Shown piece by piece: positions 45,500 to 56,551 of a stretch of DNA of 64,000 bases. Position 1 is the first letter of the stretch, and each line of letters opens with the position of its first letter. Both the position numbers and the translations under genes were made by a program. Below the pieces are notes generated by a model that saw only the letters and a list, made by a program, of their open reading frames with translations, made no database searches and had not been told where the DNA came from. The stretch lies in contig NC_051067.1 in NCBI RefSeq assembly GCF_004664715.2, positions 68,466,982 to 68,530,981 of the forward strand, read 5' to 3'. Source of the DNA: Peromyscus leucopus. Lineage: Eukaryota; Chordata; Mammalia; Rodentia; Cricetidae.

Positions 45500-45638
45500 C
45501 CAAGCCCACTTATGGAGGCCAGAAGACAAACTGTGGAAGTTGATTTTGTCTTTCTAACATGGGGATACAAGGGGTCAATCTCAGGTCATCAGGTTTGGCC
45601 ACGAGTAAGTTTACCCCTGAGCCATTTTGCTAGTCCTA
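45500..45638 (-). mobile_element. tRNA-derived SINE, antisense (copy 2)
   Basis: 'tggaggccagaagacaaact' (45512-45531), 'aatctcaggtcatcaggttt' (45577-45596) and 'cctgagccattttgctagtc' (45616-45635). Same type as 44281-44382. Confidence 0.7.
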
Positions 45639-45639
45639 T

Positions 45640-46005
45640 ATGATTTTATGTATGGCATGAAATTGGGATAGAGATTACTTATTATCATTTAGATACCCAT
45701 ATTCCAAAATTACTGGTTGAGTGACATTTTCCCCTTTCAGGTATACCTTTGTCAATGATCAATTATCCATAAATTTGGGTCTGTTTCTGGGCTTCTTATT
45801 GTCTTCAACAATCCATTTCTTTTCCTAATTCATGTGAAGTCCTTGAGTATCATTGTAAATCATGAAGTCAGGTTATACATGCTTTCCCACTTTTTTTGCT
45901 AAATTATTATTTTTTACACAATTTGCATTTCTATATATCTTATCAATTCCTATGAAAATTCTTTTGTGGATATATGATTGATAATTCTTATACGGCTCAA
46001 TACAT
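45640..46005 (-). mobile_element. Ancient L1M ORF2 continuing, antisense
   Basis: 'tcaatgatcaattatccata' (45753-45772) and 'tgggtctgtttctgggcttc' (45776-45795) continue the old L1 complement after the SINE. Confidence 0.65.
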
Positions 46006-46339
46006 GGCTTACTTAGCACAGAGCTGAAAATAAATATGTCCGTCTGACTCCAGCATACTGCCTTCGGGCAGCAATTCCTACTCTCACAGAGCCCCCAGCC
46101 CTGCTGCCTAGTGACTGCCCTGTGGACCTCCTCTACATAGCAATCTCCTTTACAAACACAATCCCAGTCCTGATGCCTGAGGACTGCTTTCCTCTCTTCT
46201 CTTTTCTTACCTTATGTTTTCTTCTCGACTTCTTCACCAATTTTAGGGCTAGCAGATTTCCCTGTGACTTCCCTGAGTGAGCTGGGAAGAGACATTGACT
46301 TTTTCATTCATTCCGCTTTTAATTGGTTGCAAGTGATGA
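46006..46339. other. Single-copy DNA
   Basis: Nothing recognised. Confidence 0.4.
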
Positions 46340-46525
46340 TCATCGCGCTCTGTTCATGATAGTCTGGAAATCAGTAGTCAGCCAACAACTGAAAGAGGCA
46401 CCAACAACTCAACTGATAGAGCCTTTGTGGGCAGCATGGCTTTGCCAGCACCTTGACTTTGGAACGTTAGCCCATGGAGCTGTTGGACAAAGATTTCTAT
46501 GGCTTAAGCCACTCAGCTTGTGATA
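46340..46525 (+). mobile_element. MLT1/MST-like MaLR LTR end, sense
   Basis: 'tgccagcaccttgactttgg' (46443-46462) and 'ggcttaagccactcagcttg' (46500-46519) are the end block of an old MaLR LTR. Confidence 0.6.
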
Positions 46526-47989
46526 CATGAAGTTTATTCACACATAAATGCAAGGTTATGTTGAGTATTGTGTAACTTTTTTCTGTATCCTGTTGGGTCC
46601 AAGGAAACACTAAAGGAAGAGCCCACCCTCAAATAGTGTATAAAAATGAAGGGCATTTATCGCAGCATGCATATGGGATTGTTTGCCTGTACAAAATGGT
46701 GACAGCCCTGAGAGGAACATGTAGGCTCCCTTTTCGCACAGCTAAGGGGAGTTTCAGGGTCAACTACATAGTGGGTTTAAGCAAACAGCAGTTATATTAG
46801 TATGTTTTTAATTGGCTGAGGTTTAGTCTTACCATTTTTGGACACAGCTGCACAAGCTTGGACGGGACTCAGAAAGGGGCTGCTGGGTTTGTCCTTGAGA
46901 TACTGTGAGGCTGACTTAGACCCTCTGTGTTCGTTCTCTCCTTCGACCCTGAATGTAAGGGCCTTGTAGATAAATGGCCCTTTGTTGGAAAAGACATCTA
47001 TTTGTCCTTCTCAGAGAACTGGAACCTAAATTCAGTTGTGAAAGTGAGAGAGTTTTAACCCCTTCATTTCTAACATAGGCAACATTCATCTGACCAAACT
47101 ATTCTGATATCACTCTGCATTAATATAGAAGAACTCTTCAGACACCCTATTTTTTCTGAAAGAGTATTAGCTCTTAGAAATTGTGCTAAAATTATATTTA
47201 CAGAGATGATTATTTTTATAATTCTATCACTTTCAGCCCTAGCAATTTCTCACTGTGTGATGACTGTTTTCCTACAATTGCTTATCTTAGATATTTGGAA
47301 ACATTTGGGACAAACTTGACCTTTCTTTTCTAGTTGGCACAATATCTACATTCCTTTTATGAGAAAAAGTTTTGTTTATTATATTATGAATGGACTATGT
47401 ATAATAGGATTGAGAGAAATAAGCCCATGCTGTATTTGTTGATTCATCTAAGAAATAGTAAACAGTATGTATAGCATGACCTCATACTTCTGGGTAAAGT
47501 AAGGTAATCTGAGCTTGTTTCCAAACCAAAGAGCTAAACAATGAGTGCTCAGAGCAGAAAATAAGACAAGACCACATTGTAATACAGGACATGATGAAAG
47601 CAAAATGAGGAATATGGTAGAGAGTTAGTGCAGGGACTTTATATGTGTCTGCTCAGATTGCATGTTGGAGAGTTTAGTGTATTGCTCACATAGCCTTCAG
47701 TGTCAAGGGTACTTACTGTTGGGTAATTCAGCAGGCCCAGCTGGTCATCATGTTCTCTTGGGTCAGATACAATGTCTCTAGAAAGTATATCTTAGTCAGC
47801 TTTGCAGAGATTTATGGAAATGGACACATTTATGGAAATGGACTCACAGCATCAGGAAGAGCTGATAAAATGGTCTTTGTGAACTGAAATAGAGTGAGTG
47901 TCAGAAGTGTTGCCCAGGTCCAGTTTACAGAGGAACTGTAATTTTGTTCTATGCACCACTGAAAGCCTTTAAAAGGGTTAAAGCAGAAG
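46526..47989. other. Single-copy DNA with an 18-bp duplication
   Basis: About 1.5 kb. 'atttatggaaatggac' is repeated in tandem near 47810 and 47828. No gene recognised. Confidence 0.45.
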
Positions 47990-48009
47990 CAACTGATTGT
48001 GATTTGTAA

Positions 48010-48115
48010 CTTAAATAGATTATTATTTTTCAGGTTCCATATATAACTGAGTAATATAGTATTTGTATCTCTGCATCTGGCTTATTTCACTTATCATGAT
48101 GTTTCCCAGGCTCAC
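48010..48115 (-). mobile_element. Old L1 fragment, antisense
   Basis: 'tctggcttatttcacttatc' (48076-48095) and 'atgatgtttcccaggctcac' (48096-48115) match the usual antisense L1 block just outside ORF2. Confidence 0.5.
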
Positions 48116-48184
48116 TTTGAAGATTCCGCTCACGGAAATCGAGGATAGAATGGGAGCTCCCAGAGTTTAGGAGCTGCAAGAGGT

Positions 48185-48660
48185 AAGGGGTAATGGTGGC
48201 CACATGGAACACAGTTTTGTCAGAAGGAATACATTTTCTTTGTAGTTGTCTTGTATTAGCCATCTCCTGTGACCATGGCAGACTATCTGAGATAATGAAC
48301 ATATGGGTCACAGATTTAGTCCACACTGTGGTGACTCCATTGTGTTTAGTCATGTGGCGGGAAAGAACATTATGAGAAGCAGTTAGTGGTTGAACAAAGT
48401 TGCTTACCTCATGGTGCCTGGGAAGGAGAAAGAGAGAGGGGGAAGGGGGACATGGAAAAGGAGAGAGAAAGGAAGAATAGAGAAAGGCCCAGAGTCCCAC
48501 AATTACCCCCTCCAAATGCATATCTTCAATGACTCAAGTTTCTTCTAGTACAGCCCAGCTTTGGAAACATTCTACCACATCCTAATGGCATCAAGCCAGA
48601 GATTAAGCCTTTAATACAGAAGCCTTTGGTGATATTCAAGAAACAAACTATAACAGAATT
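48185..48660 (-). mobile_element. MaLR LTR (MST-like), antisense
   Basis: Complement of a MaLR LTR: 'ctcctgtgaccatggcagac' (48264-48283), 'tccattgtgtttagtcatgt' (48336-48355), 'gcttacctcatggtgcctgg' (48402-48421), a GA-rich block, then 'taagcctttaatacagaagc' (48605-48624) and the terminal 'aaactataac'. A 144-codon minus-strand frame (48087-48521) is simply LTR sequence. Confidence 0.75.
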
Positions 48661-50408
48661 ATGGCATAATGTGGTGGCTGTAGTTAACATAGATTATGAA
48701 ATTATTAAAAGGGTATATTTCAAGTATTCTCACTGCACATACAAAAGGGATTAGCAATTGAGGCTATAGATATGCTAATTAGCTAGATTTAGTAGATAGA
48801 AAGTTACACGTAGGTCAAAACAACTCCAATCAATGTGCAACTATTATCTGTCAGTTGAAGAGACTCTTTTCACCATCTCATGGATAGAATGTAGGATGGT
48901 AGGTAGAACAGACATAGAAGTTGTCACGTAAATGGCAGTCATGTAAATGAGTGCTGAGACTCTGCTAGGCAACCACTTTGTTTTAGAATTAGAGTATTTA
49001 CAAAAAGAGACAGAAATGACTTTCTGCTTGTCCATGGGTATTGAAGCAATCGATCCTTAGTGCTCCAACACAGTTCCTTGGAATGAATGCAGCAAGGCAG
49101 TCAGCAACACCATTACATTTGGCTTCATTTTCATCAACTCTGCAGTCCAGCTAAAAGAAATGCCACCTCCTGAACTTGATACTTAGTTTTCAAGTTTCTG
49201 TTTTTTTTTTTTTCTTGCATAAAAGTCATTTTTCTTAACAGTTAAGTATTTGTTTTTGGGATCTTATCCAAACACTACTAAGATCATTTCCCCCCCAAGC
49301 ATGTGTGATGACCTGCTGTCTGTTATATTTCTCATGAACTGTATTCTGTGCTGTTCTATACATTAATGGCTATTTCTTATTGTCGAGTATGAGCAGATTG
49401 ACAATTTATCTTAATTTCAAGATAACATTTGTGATTCTCAATTTCACGCATGCTGATCTGCAATTCCCAAAGCCCAGGAGACAGCTGACACTTAGGTTTG
49501 AGACATGGCCTTAGTGATTCATGGATTCTTTGTTTCCTTGGGACCTGAAGAGCCTGGGTGAATACAGTGTGTCCAATAGCTTTATCACAATGGTGAGAAA
49601 ACTCAAAACTTAAAAAACTGAATCTATTGTAATGGGCTAGATGTCTTTCAAAGAGTTTTTAGATAAAGGGAGGTATTATATTTTTAATACTGGATAGTTA
49701 ACAAACCTCATTTCTGTTCTCACTAATGGTTACTGTTTACTCTGAAAACTTCCTCAGAGAAAGTAGGTGACAGCAAGAACTTGCCTAGTTTAGTGGCTTT
49801 AGTGCAACGATCAAGTCTCATTTATGATTGTGTTACACATGTTCCTATTCTAGTGCACATACAGGCTTCAGAGATAAATACAAAATATTTATTAAGTGAA
49901 AGTAGGTAATTACATTGCATCTGCCCGAGTGCTATCAAACTGGATTAGTGCCGATTTAGTATATTTGTTTCAAAAACTTATTTAAGAAACTAAGTTGTCC
50001 ATTTTGTCATCTTAATTGCTTTGGAGGTCAGTTGATATGGGTAAACTTGATTTGTCAGTTATTACATATTGTTGTGTACTTAAATGCATCAGATATACAA
50101 TGTTTCTTAAGCAAAAATAATCAGTGGTAAGAAAGGAAACATTTTTCATTTGAATATAAACTTAGAAGCAGAGGAAAGAGAATCCCTAGCTAGACAGTAA
50201 ACAGATAAGTTGTTTCAGAATGGGAGCCCATGTTCTCAGACTCCCAGCAGAGTATGCCCTGAAGATAAGCCCTGTAGTGTCTCTGCTGTAAACTTTTACT
50301 CAGTGATATTCTTCACTGTGAAGGATATTCTTCATTTTCCCAGTGCATTTCAGAGCATCTAGAATCTCTCATTCTCAGGCCCATGAGCCAACCAAACTCT
50401 CTAGATAC
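48661..50408. other. Single-copy DNA
   Basis: About 1.7 kb without recognised gene or repeat. Confidence 0.45.
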
Positions 50409-50964
<556 letters not shown>

Positions 50965-51370
50965 AGGTTGTGCTGGTTAGCTTTTTCAACTTGACACAAA
51001 CTGGAGTCCTCTGGGAAGAGAAAACCTCTATTGAAGAATTGATACCCCAGATTGTCCTTTGGACATGTCTGTGGGGAGATTTGCTTGATTGATGATTTAT
51101 TTAGGAGGGCCCAGCCTTCTGGGGTGGTACCATCCCTGGACAGGTGGTCCTAAGCTGTATAAGAAAGCAAGCCAATTGAGTCATGGAGAGCAAGTCCAGA
51201 AGCTGTGTTCTTCCAAGGTCTTTGCTTCAGTTCTTTTCTCCTGTGTTGACTTCCTACCTTGATTTCCCTTACTGATGAACTATAGCCACTGAGTCTTATG
51301 AACCCTTTCTTCTCTAAGTTTCTTTTGGTCATGATGGTTATTTGAATAATAAAAGCCAAGTAGGACAGAG
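50965..51370 (+). mobile_element. Rodent LTR (MaLR-like), sense
   Basis: 'tgtgctggttagctttttca' start (50969-50988), 'acttgacacaaactggagtc', 'agcaagccaattgagtcatg' (51166-51185), 'acttcctaccttgatttccc' and 'tttggtcatgatggttattt' (51325-51344). It is the sense copy of the type found in antisense at 5302-6425. Confidence 0.8.
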
Positions 51371-51376
51371 GAGATA

Positions 51377-51941
51377 CGTTGTGGAATATTACTTTAACTA
51401 TGTAAAGATGTGTTACATTTGTTTATGTTGTGGAATGTTACTTTAACTATGTAAAGGTGTGTTACATTTGATTATACTGTATTTGTTTTATGATATAAAG
51501 ATGTGTTACATTTGTTTAATTATGTAAATATGTGTTGCTGTTTTACCTTGTGTGATTAAGGCACCTGATTGTCTAATAAACAGCTGAATGGTGAAGAGCT
51601 AGGTGGAAAAGGGATAGGTGGGGTTGGTGGGTAGAAAGAATAAGTAGTAGGAGAAATCTAGGCTCAAGAGAGAGGAAAGAATTAGGGAGAAAAAAAGGGA
51701 GATATCCTGGGCCAGCCAGCCAGTAGCCAGCCAGATAGACATGGAAGAAGCAGGAAAAGTAGAACATACAGAATGAAAGAAAGGTAAAAGGCCCTGAGAC
51801 AAAACATAGATGAAGGGAAAGAGGTTAAAATAAACTATGAGAGCTAGTGGGGACAAGCATAAGATAAGGCTGAGCATTCATAATTAATAATACATCTCAG
51901 TGTCATGATTGGTAGCCGGTGGTCCGAGAAAGCCTGCTACA
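51377..51941 (+). mobile_element. Class II-type solo LTR with internal repeats
   Basis: Flanked by a perfect 6-bp duplication GAGATA (51371-51376 and 51942-51947) and ending ...GCCTGCTACA. If these are the true ends the LTR starts CGTTGTGG, the expected TG having mutated to CG. The first 150 bases hold two to three tandem units with 'tactttaactatgtaaag' and 'gtgttacatttg'. Further in are AATAAACAGC, an 'agccagccagccagtagcca' block and 'gaaaggtaaaaggccctgag'. A common cricetid/murid LTR type by memory. Confidence 0.85.
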
Positions 51942-51984
51942 GAGATAGGTAATAAAATTATGCAAGTAATAAAACAAGTTCATT

Positions 51985-52085
51985 AGTACCAAGTCCCTAG
52001 ATGCTGGCGCCTATGACACTAGGGAATGTAGCTCAACAGAATTTCTCGAGTCTAAGCCACCCGGTCTATGGCATTTTGTCATAAT
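51985..52085 (+). mobile_element. MaLR LTR 3' end (MST/MLT1), sense
   Basis: 'ctagatgctggcgcctatga', 'gaatttctcgagtctaagcc' (52039-52058) and 'acccggtctatggcattttg' (52059-52078) form the end of an old MaLR LTR. Its last part lies in the left arm of the inverted duplication. Confidence 0.65.
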
Positions 52086-52355
52086 TATTTAATACGTTAT
52101 TTTTAGATTATACTTAGAAGGCAAGATAAGAGCACAAAACAAATTAATAATCCAAAAACATATAGAATCCCAGTGAAAAGCAGGAACTGCTGCCCAAGTG
52201 GCCTGATGGAATTTTATAATCTTGGAGGTGACTAAACCTGTCCATGACAGTATCATATCTTTGATTGGAAATTAGAGAATCATACTCAGTTTACAGAGTG
52301 TTGCGTGAATTGATGCAATAATGAATATGTAGTCCTTTTAAAGGCTCAGGAAATG
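52050..52355 (+). repeat. Left arm of inverted duplication
   Basis: Its reverse complement matches 52707-53015 along the full length, with roughly four in five bases equal by eye and the same order of blocks. It holds the end of a MaLR LTR and a MIR in sense orientation (about 52160-52355). Confidence 0.88.
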
Positions 52356-52405
52356 ACATGTAGGATGGTGAGATTTTATGTTAGATGCTCAACAATAGAA
52401 TTAGA

Positions 52406-52453
52406 CCACTACCACCACCTCTACCGCCACTGCCACCACTATTACCACCACCA
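52406..52453. repeat. (ACC)n-rich tract
   Basis: Imperfect ACC/CCA trinucleotide run in the spacer between the two arms. Confidence 0.9.
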
Positions 52454-52706
52454 AATGCTTGGTAAAATTACAATTGAAGATGGATAAAAATCTTATTTAG
52501 ATTCCCAGTAGTTGAGGAATACACTCAGTGACAAATAAATAAAGATCTAAATATCCAAAGAGATTGGGCCTGGGAACTGCTGGTGCTCCAGAAGAAGGCA
52601 GAGCAAAGATGCTGAAGAAGAAATTGAATGTGTTTCTTACATCAGCTGATCATTGGCTAGGTAGCTTTGTGATAAGGTAATAACTTTCATCATCGTGAAA
52701 GTAATG

Positions 52707-53015
52707 ACTCATTTTCTGAGCCTTTAAAAGGACTACATATGTCTTATTGCACTCAGTTCACACAACACTCTGTAAAATGTGTATGATTCTATGATTTCCA
52801 AACAAAAATATAATACTGTCATGGAGAATTTTAGTCACTTCCAAGATTATAACATTCAACCAGGCCATTTGGACAGCAGCCCCTGTTCCTCACTGGGATT
52901 CTACATATTTTTGAATTATTCATTTTTTTGTGGTCTCATCTTGTCTTCTAAGTAGGATCTTAAAAATGTATTAGTAAATTACAACAAAATGCAAATAAGC
53001 TGGGTGGTTTAAATC
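52707..53015 (-). repeat. Right arm of inverted duplication
   Basis: Mirror copy of 52050-52355: 'ctgagcctttaaaaggacta' (52716-52735), 'atactgtcatgga' (52812-52824), 'tcactgggattcta' (52890-52903) and 'gctgggtggtttaaa' (52999-53013). Contains a MIR in antisense and the complement of the MaLR end. Confidence 0.88.
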
Positions 53016-53547
53016 AGGATTTTTAAATGTTTTTTGGCTGTGACTTCTTTTCATCCATGGATTATTACAGAGCTCCCAGTCATATAGGTCTGTAAAGCAG
53101 GTATACAGACAAAATATTTGCTATAACAAATTATAAGTAAATTAATTTTAAAACAATTCTCTGGTCTACATATTTACCATCTATAACAAACAAAAGTTCA
53201 CTTTCATAAAAACAAGATGGATGTGTTTATTTTCACATAAAGAATTAAGTCTAGTTACATATTTGATACCACAATAAATAGCATTTTCAATTACTTTAGA
53301 GTTTAACAGTACTTCAATTATATAACCACCTATGCTGAGAATTTTCCTTCACATAAACACATAGTAGTACTCTTTTGGAAATTGTTAGATATCTTTCTCA
53401 CTACCAAGCTAAATTTAGCATTTTCTATGAAACTGAAGTCAGTGGCACAAATATCAATGTTTAGTTTTGAATTAGTTTTTGATCATTGGGCACTTGGAAA
53501 CTCTTTACTGTTCCTGAATATTTTTTGCAATCCTTGCGATCCACAGT
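53016..53547. other. Single-copy AT-rich DNA
   Basis: Nothing recognised. Confidence 0.4.
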
Positions 53548-53795
53548 TTAAGAAACTGGGGCTTAAACAAGTATTCCCACAGTTCTGGAGGTGGAGGCTC
53601 CAAGATCATTGGTGCTGACTGGTTTGGTTTGGGTTAAGTTCCTCTTGTTCCTCCTACCCTGTAGGCCTTACCTGCATGACTTCATTTTAACCCAGTTACC
53701 TCTTAAAACTTCACCTCCAAAGAACATCTTCACCTGGGAGGGTAGGGCCCTTGATTCCCCAAAATGGGAACCATGTATTGTATATAGTAGGAGTT
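53548..53795 (-). mobile_element. MaLR LTR (MST/MLT1), antisense
   Basis: 'gaaactggggcttaaacaag' (53552-53571), 'cccacagttctggaggtgg', 'gacttcattttaacccagtt', 'aacttcacctccaaagaaca' (53707-53726) and 'ttgattccccaaaatgg' match the complement of an MST/MLT1 LTR. Confidence 0.7.
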
Positions 53796-53929
53796 CCTAA
53801 AAAATAATTATCATTAAATGCTGTTGGGTGCAATAGTGATGGCAATTTAACTTAAAGTAAGACCTGGATCCTCAAGTGAGGTTAACTGTGGCTTTTGATA
53901 TCTTCCATTTCCTCCTCTGAAATCTCCTA

Positions 53930-54182
53930 AATTGGCTTACTCTACCTTTCCCCTTTCCTTTTACTGCAGGTTTCCTCTTATCTACCAGCTTTCCTGGGGA
54001 AGAATACCCTGGCTATTCTCTCAGTTGCTTCCTTAGCATATTGGATATCCATTTCTTTTGATTTTCTTTCATGTTCTTCTGACATAGAAGCTCCTGGAAA
54101 ACCACCACATCTGTATTCTTATTGTTTTGTGGTGTGGTATCTGTTATACAGCCATTGCTTAATAAATGTTAATTTAATTGTT
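53930..54182 (+). mobile_element. L2 LINE 3' end, sense
   Basis: 'catagaagctcctggaaaac' (54083-54102), 'ttacagccattgcttaataa'-type ending (54154-54168) and 'atgttaatttaattg' resemble the L2 3' terminus, which closes with 'gtgcttaataaatgttt'. Confidence 0.55.
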
Positions 54183-56149
54183 CTTTTAAATTGATGTGTG
54201 ACTCTCGAGTAGTGTGGGTAATCCCTTACTGATAAGAGAACACAATAAACTGATAGTTATAAAAGTCTCCTTTCATTTATCCCCCTTGCCTCATGTCCAT
54301 CATTTATTTATTCTTCTTTAAAGCTGTTTACCTTACTTGCAATACACCTCATGATTTCGTTATGAAAAGGTTAAGCAAATGGTGGCTAGTGATCTCAAGG
54401 CAGATCTAGATCTACAGTTCTAGGATGGTAGCTGTAATTTCTTTAAATGCTAACGATAAAGCAACACAGTGATTGTTTTGTCTGACGATGACCTTTTACT
54501 GCACAGAAGATGTAGGCAATAGACTTTTCTGTATCCCATATACAATAGCATAGTAACATAGAATTTGGTCTTTGATTTGCCTAAGTTCAGTTACAATAGA
54601 TTACAGACATGGTTAGAATAACAATGCATTTCAGTCAGAAAGTTAGGTCATTTTGTGTGCCAAGTTTAAACATGGTTATTAGATGAGGAAATTAACTTTG
54701 ATAAAATTCTGTTGTCTAGTTGGCATATACTTTCTTTTTTAGCAAATAAGAAAACAATTTCTGACCCGAAGATCGTACACTGTAAATTGCTTCTTACACT
54801 GCATTTATCACCAGTTGTTTATTTATTCTAGAAGAGTTCCAAATACTGAAATTCCACAGTGATGTCTGGGCTACTTTGGTGTCTTTTTGTTCTGGAAGTT
54901 TGTGTGTTCAGATGAAGATCTTTAAGTTAATGTCTTCATGCATTCCTCTGATGATTTATCTCCCCATGCCGAGTTTTTTCTCTTTGAGATACCTACTAAA
55001 GGGAGGCTGGATGTCATGAATCCATGCTCAAATTTCCTTATTTTTCACCCTTCCACTTCCCTAGTTTTTGTCATTCTCATATATATTCTAGAAGGTTCTT
55101 TTGCTCTGCTTTCTATCATCTCTATTAGATTTTATTTCAATTAATTAGTCTTTTAATGTCTGCTTTCTTGGGTCTCTGGCTTTCTCTTCTTACTGAAATT
55201 AGTTAGATTTACTACATTTTTCTTTTTGATATAGTTTTTGCAAATTTTGTTCATATGTCTGTTTTCTTCTTCTTCCTATTTTATCTGTCTCTTTCTAGTC
55301 AGAGGCAGATAGACTAGACTGGGCAGGTAGGTAATAATAGTCACACTAAAGCAAAAGGATAGGCAAGTTTCTCTGTTTACAGGGTTAGGTCAATGGAATG
55401 TCATTGTGAGAAACTAGAAGCAAACAGTAATGAAGAGTTTCAGTGGCCAGGAGATGGGGAAGGAAAAGGAGAAATTAAATGAATGGAATTGGAAGCAACA
55501 CTAATTATAGAAGCCACTGGAAGAGAGGGCCAGCTCACACTAACTACAACTGTTTGTAAACTGTTATTACATTGCTTAGTAACGAGATGTAGCCCCACTA
55601 ACCTATACCCCAGCAAGAAGAGAGACTTTAATGGGGACCCGTGTCTTCTGCTGCGGCTTCCTTTTCATCCCAGACACCTGGGAGTCTGGCAGAACATCCC
55701 TTAGGGCACAGTCTCCTGGCTCATGGGACAGAGTGGAGAAGGAAAGGAGGTAATTCTAATGAGACAAATTTAGGAAAAGCTTAGACCTTCTTTAAACACT
55801 AGTGACCTTTGACTATCTCCTCACTCATTACCAATCCAATTGGAAGTGAGTGGGGACATCTAGGACTTTTTGGAGGCCAATCTTAGGTCTCCTATAGAGT
55901 GGGTAGAGGATGTTGCTAGGATGAGGGGTACCGAGGCTTTAAGTAATTGTTATTTTTATTTCTAAAATTCAGAGCTAGCTTCTGGCACTGGATAATCTCA
56001 GGATCTCTGAAGGGTAATTTATTTTTAATCATTCCCCCTTTCTGCCAAGTTATCTTCGAATTTTCCATCTATTGCCCATAGTTACATTTTTTTTTTGAGA
56101 TCTGATTTTTTCACTTTCACTTTTATTTTCTTACTCTCTTTGTTTTTGG

Positions 56150-56151
<2 letters not shown>
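54183..56151. other. Single-copy DNA
   Basis: About 2 kb with no recognised repeat or gene. Short open frames (for example 55483-55704) have no known motif. Confidence 0.45.

Positions 56152-56184
<33 letters not shown>
56152..56184. repeat. (AT)n microsatellite
   Basis: About 16 AT units. Confidence 0.97.
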
Positions 56185-56186
<2 letters not shown>

Positions 56187-56502
56187 CATTTTTTTATTCT
56201 GCTATCAGACTTAGGGTATCAATGAATATCTGTGATATGTAACTAATAGTATTAGGCATTTTTATAAATTGATTCAGAATGAATTTTTATATATTGACTA
56301 GCAAGTGAATATATTAGGAAACTTATGAATATCAATTTCATTAATTATACAGGCCTTGTTATAGAAATTCATGCATCTGAAAACTATATGTTACAATAAA
56401 CATTTACCATATAGGGTAATGGTTCATATAGTCACTTCTTGTTTGAAAGAACCCAGAGAAGGAGTGGTATTGGTGGTTTTAACCTTGGAGTCTCACGGGT
56501 GC
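56185..56502. other. Single-copy AT-rich DNA
   Basis: Nothing recognised. Confidence 0.4.
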
Positions 56503-56503
<1 letters not shown>

Positions 56504-56543
<40 letters not shown>

Positions 56544-56551
56544 TGTGTGTT
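56504..56551. repeat. (TG)n microsatellite
   Basis: About 24 TG units with one TA. Open frames across it are artefacts. Confidence 0.97.

Noticed and set aside
48087..48521. 144-codon minus-strand open frame
   Set aside because: It lies almost wholly in an antisense MaLR LTR and has no domain.
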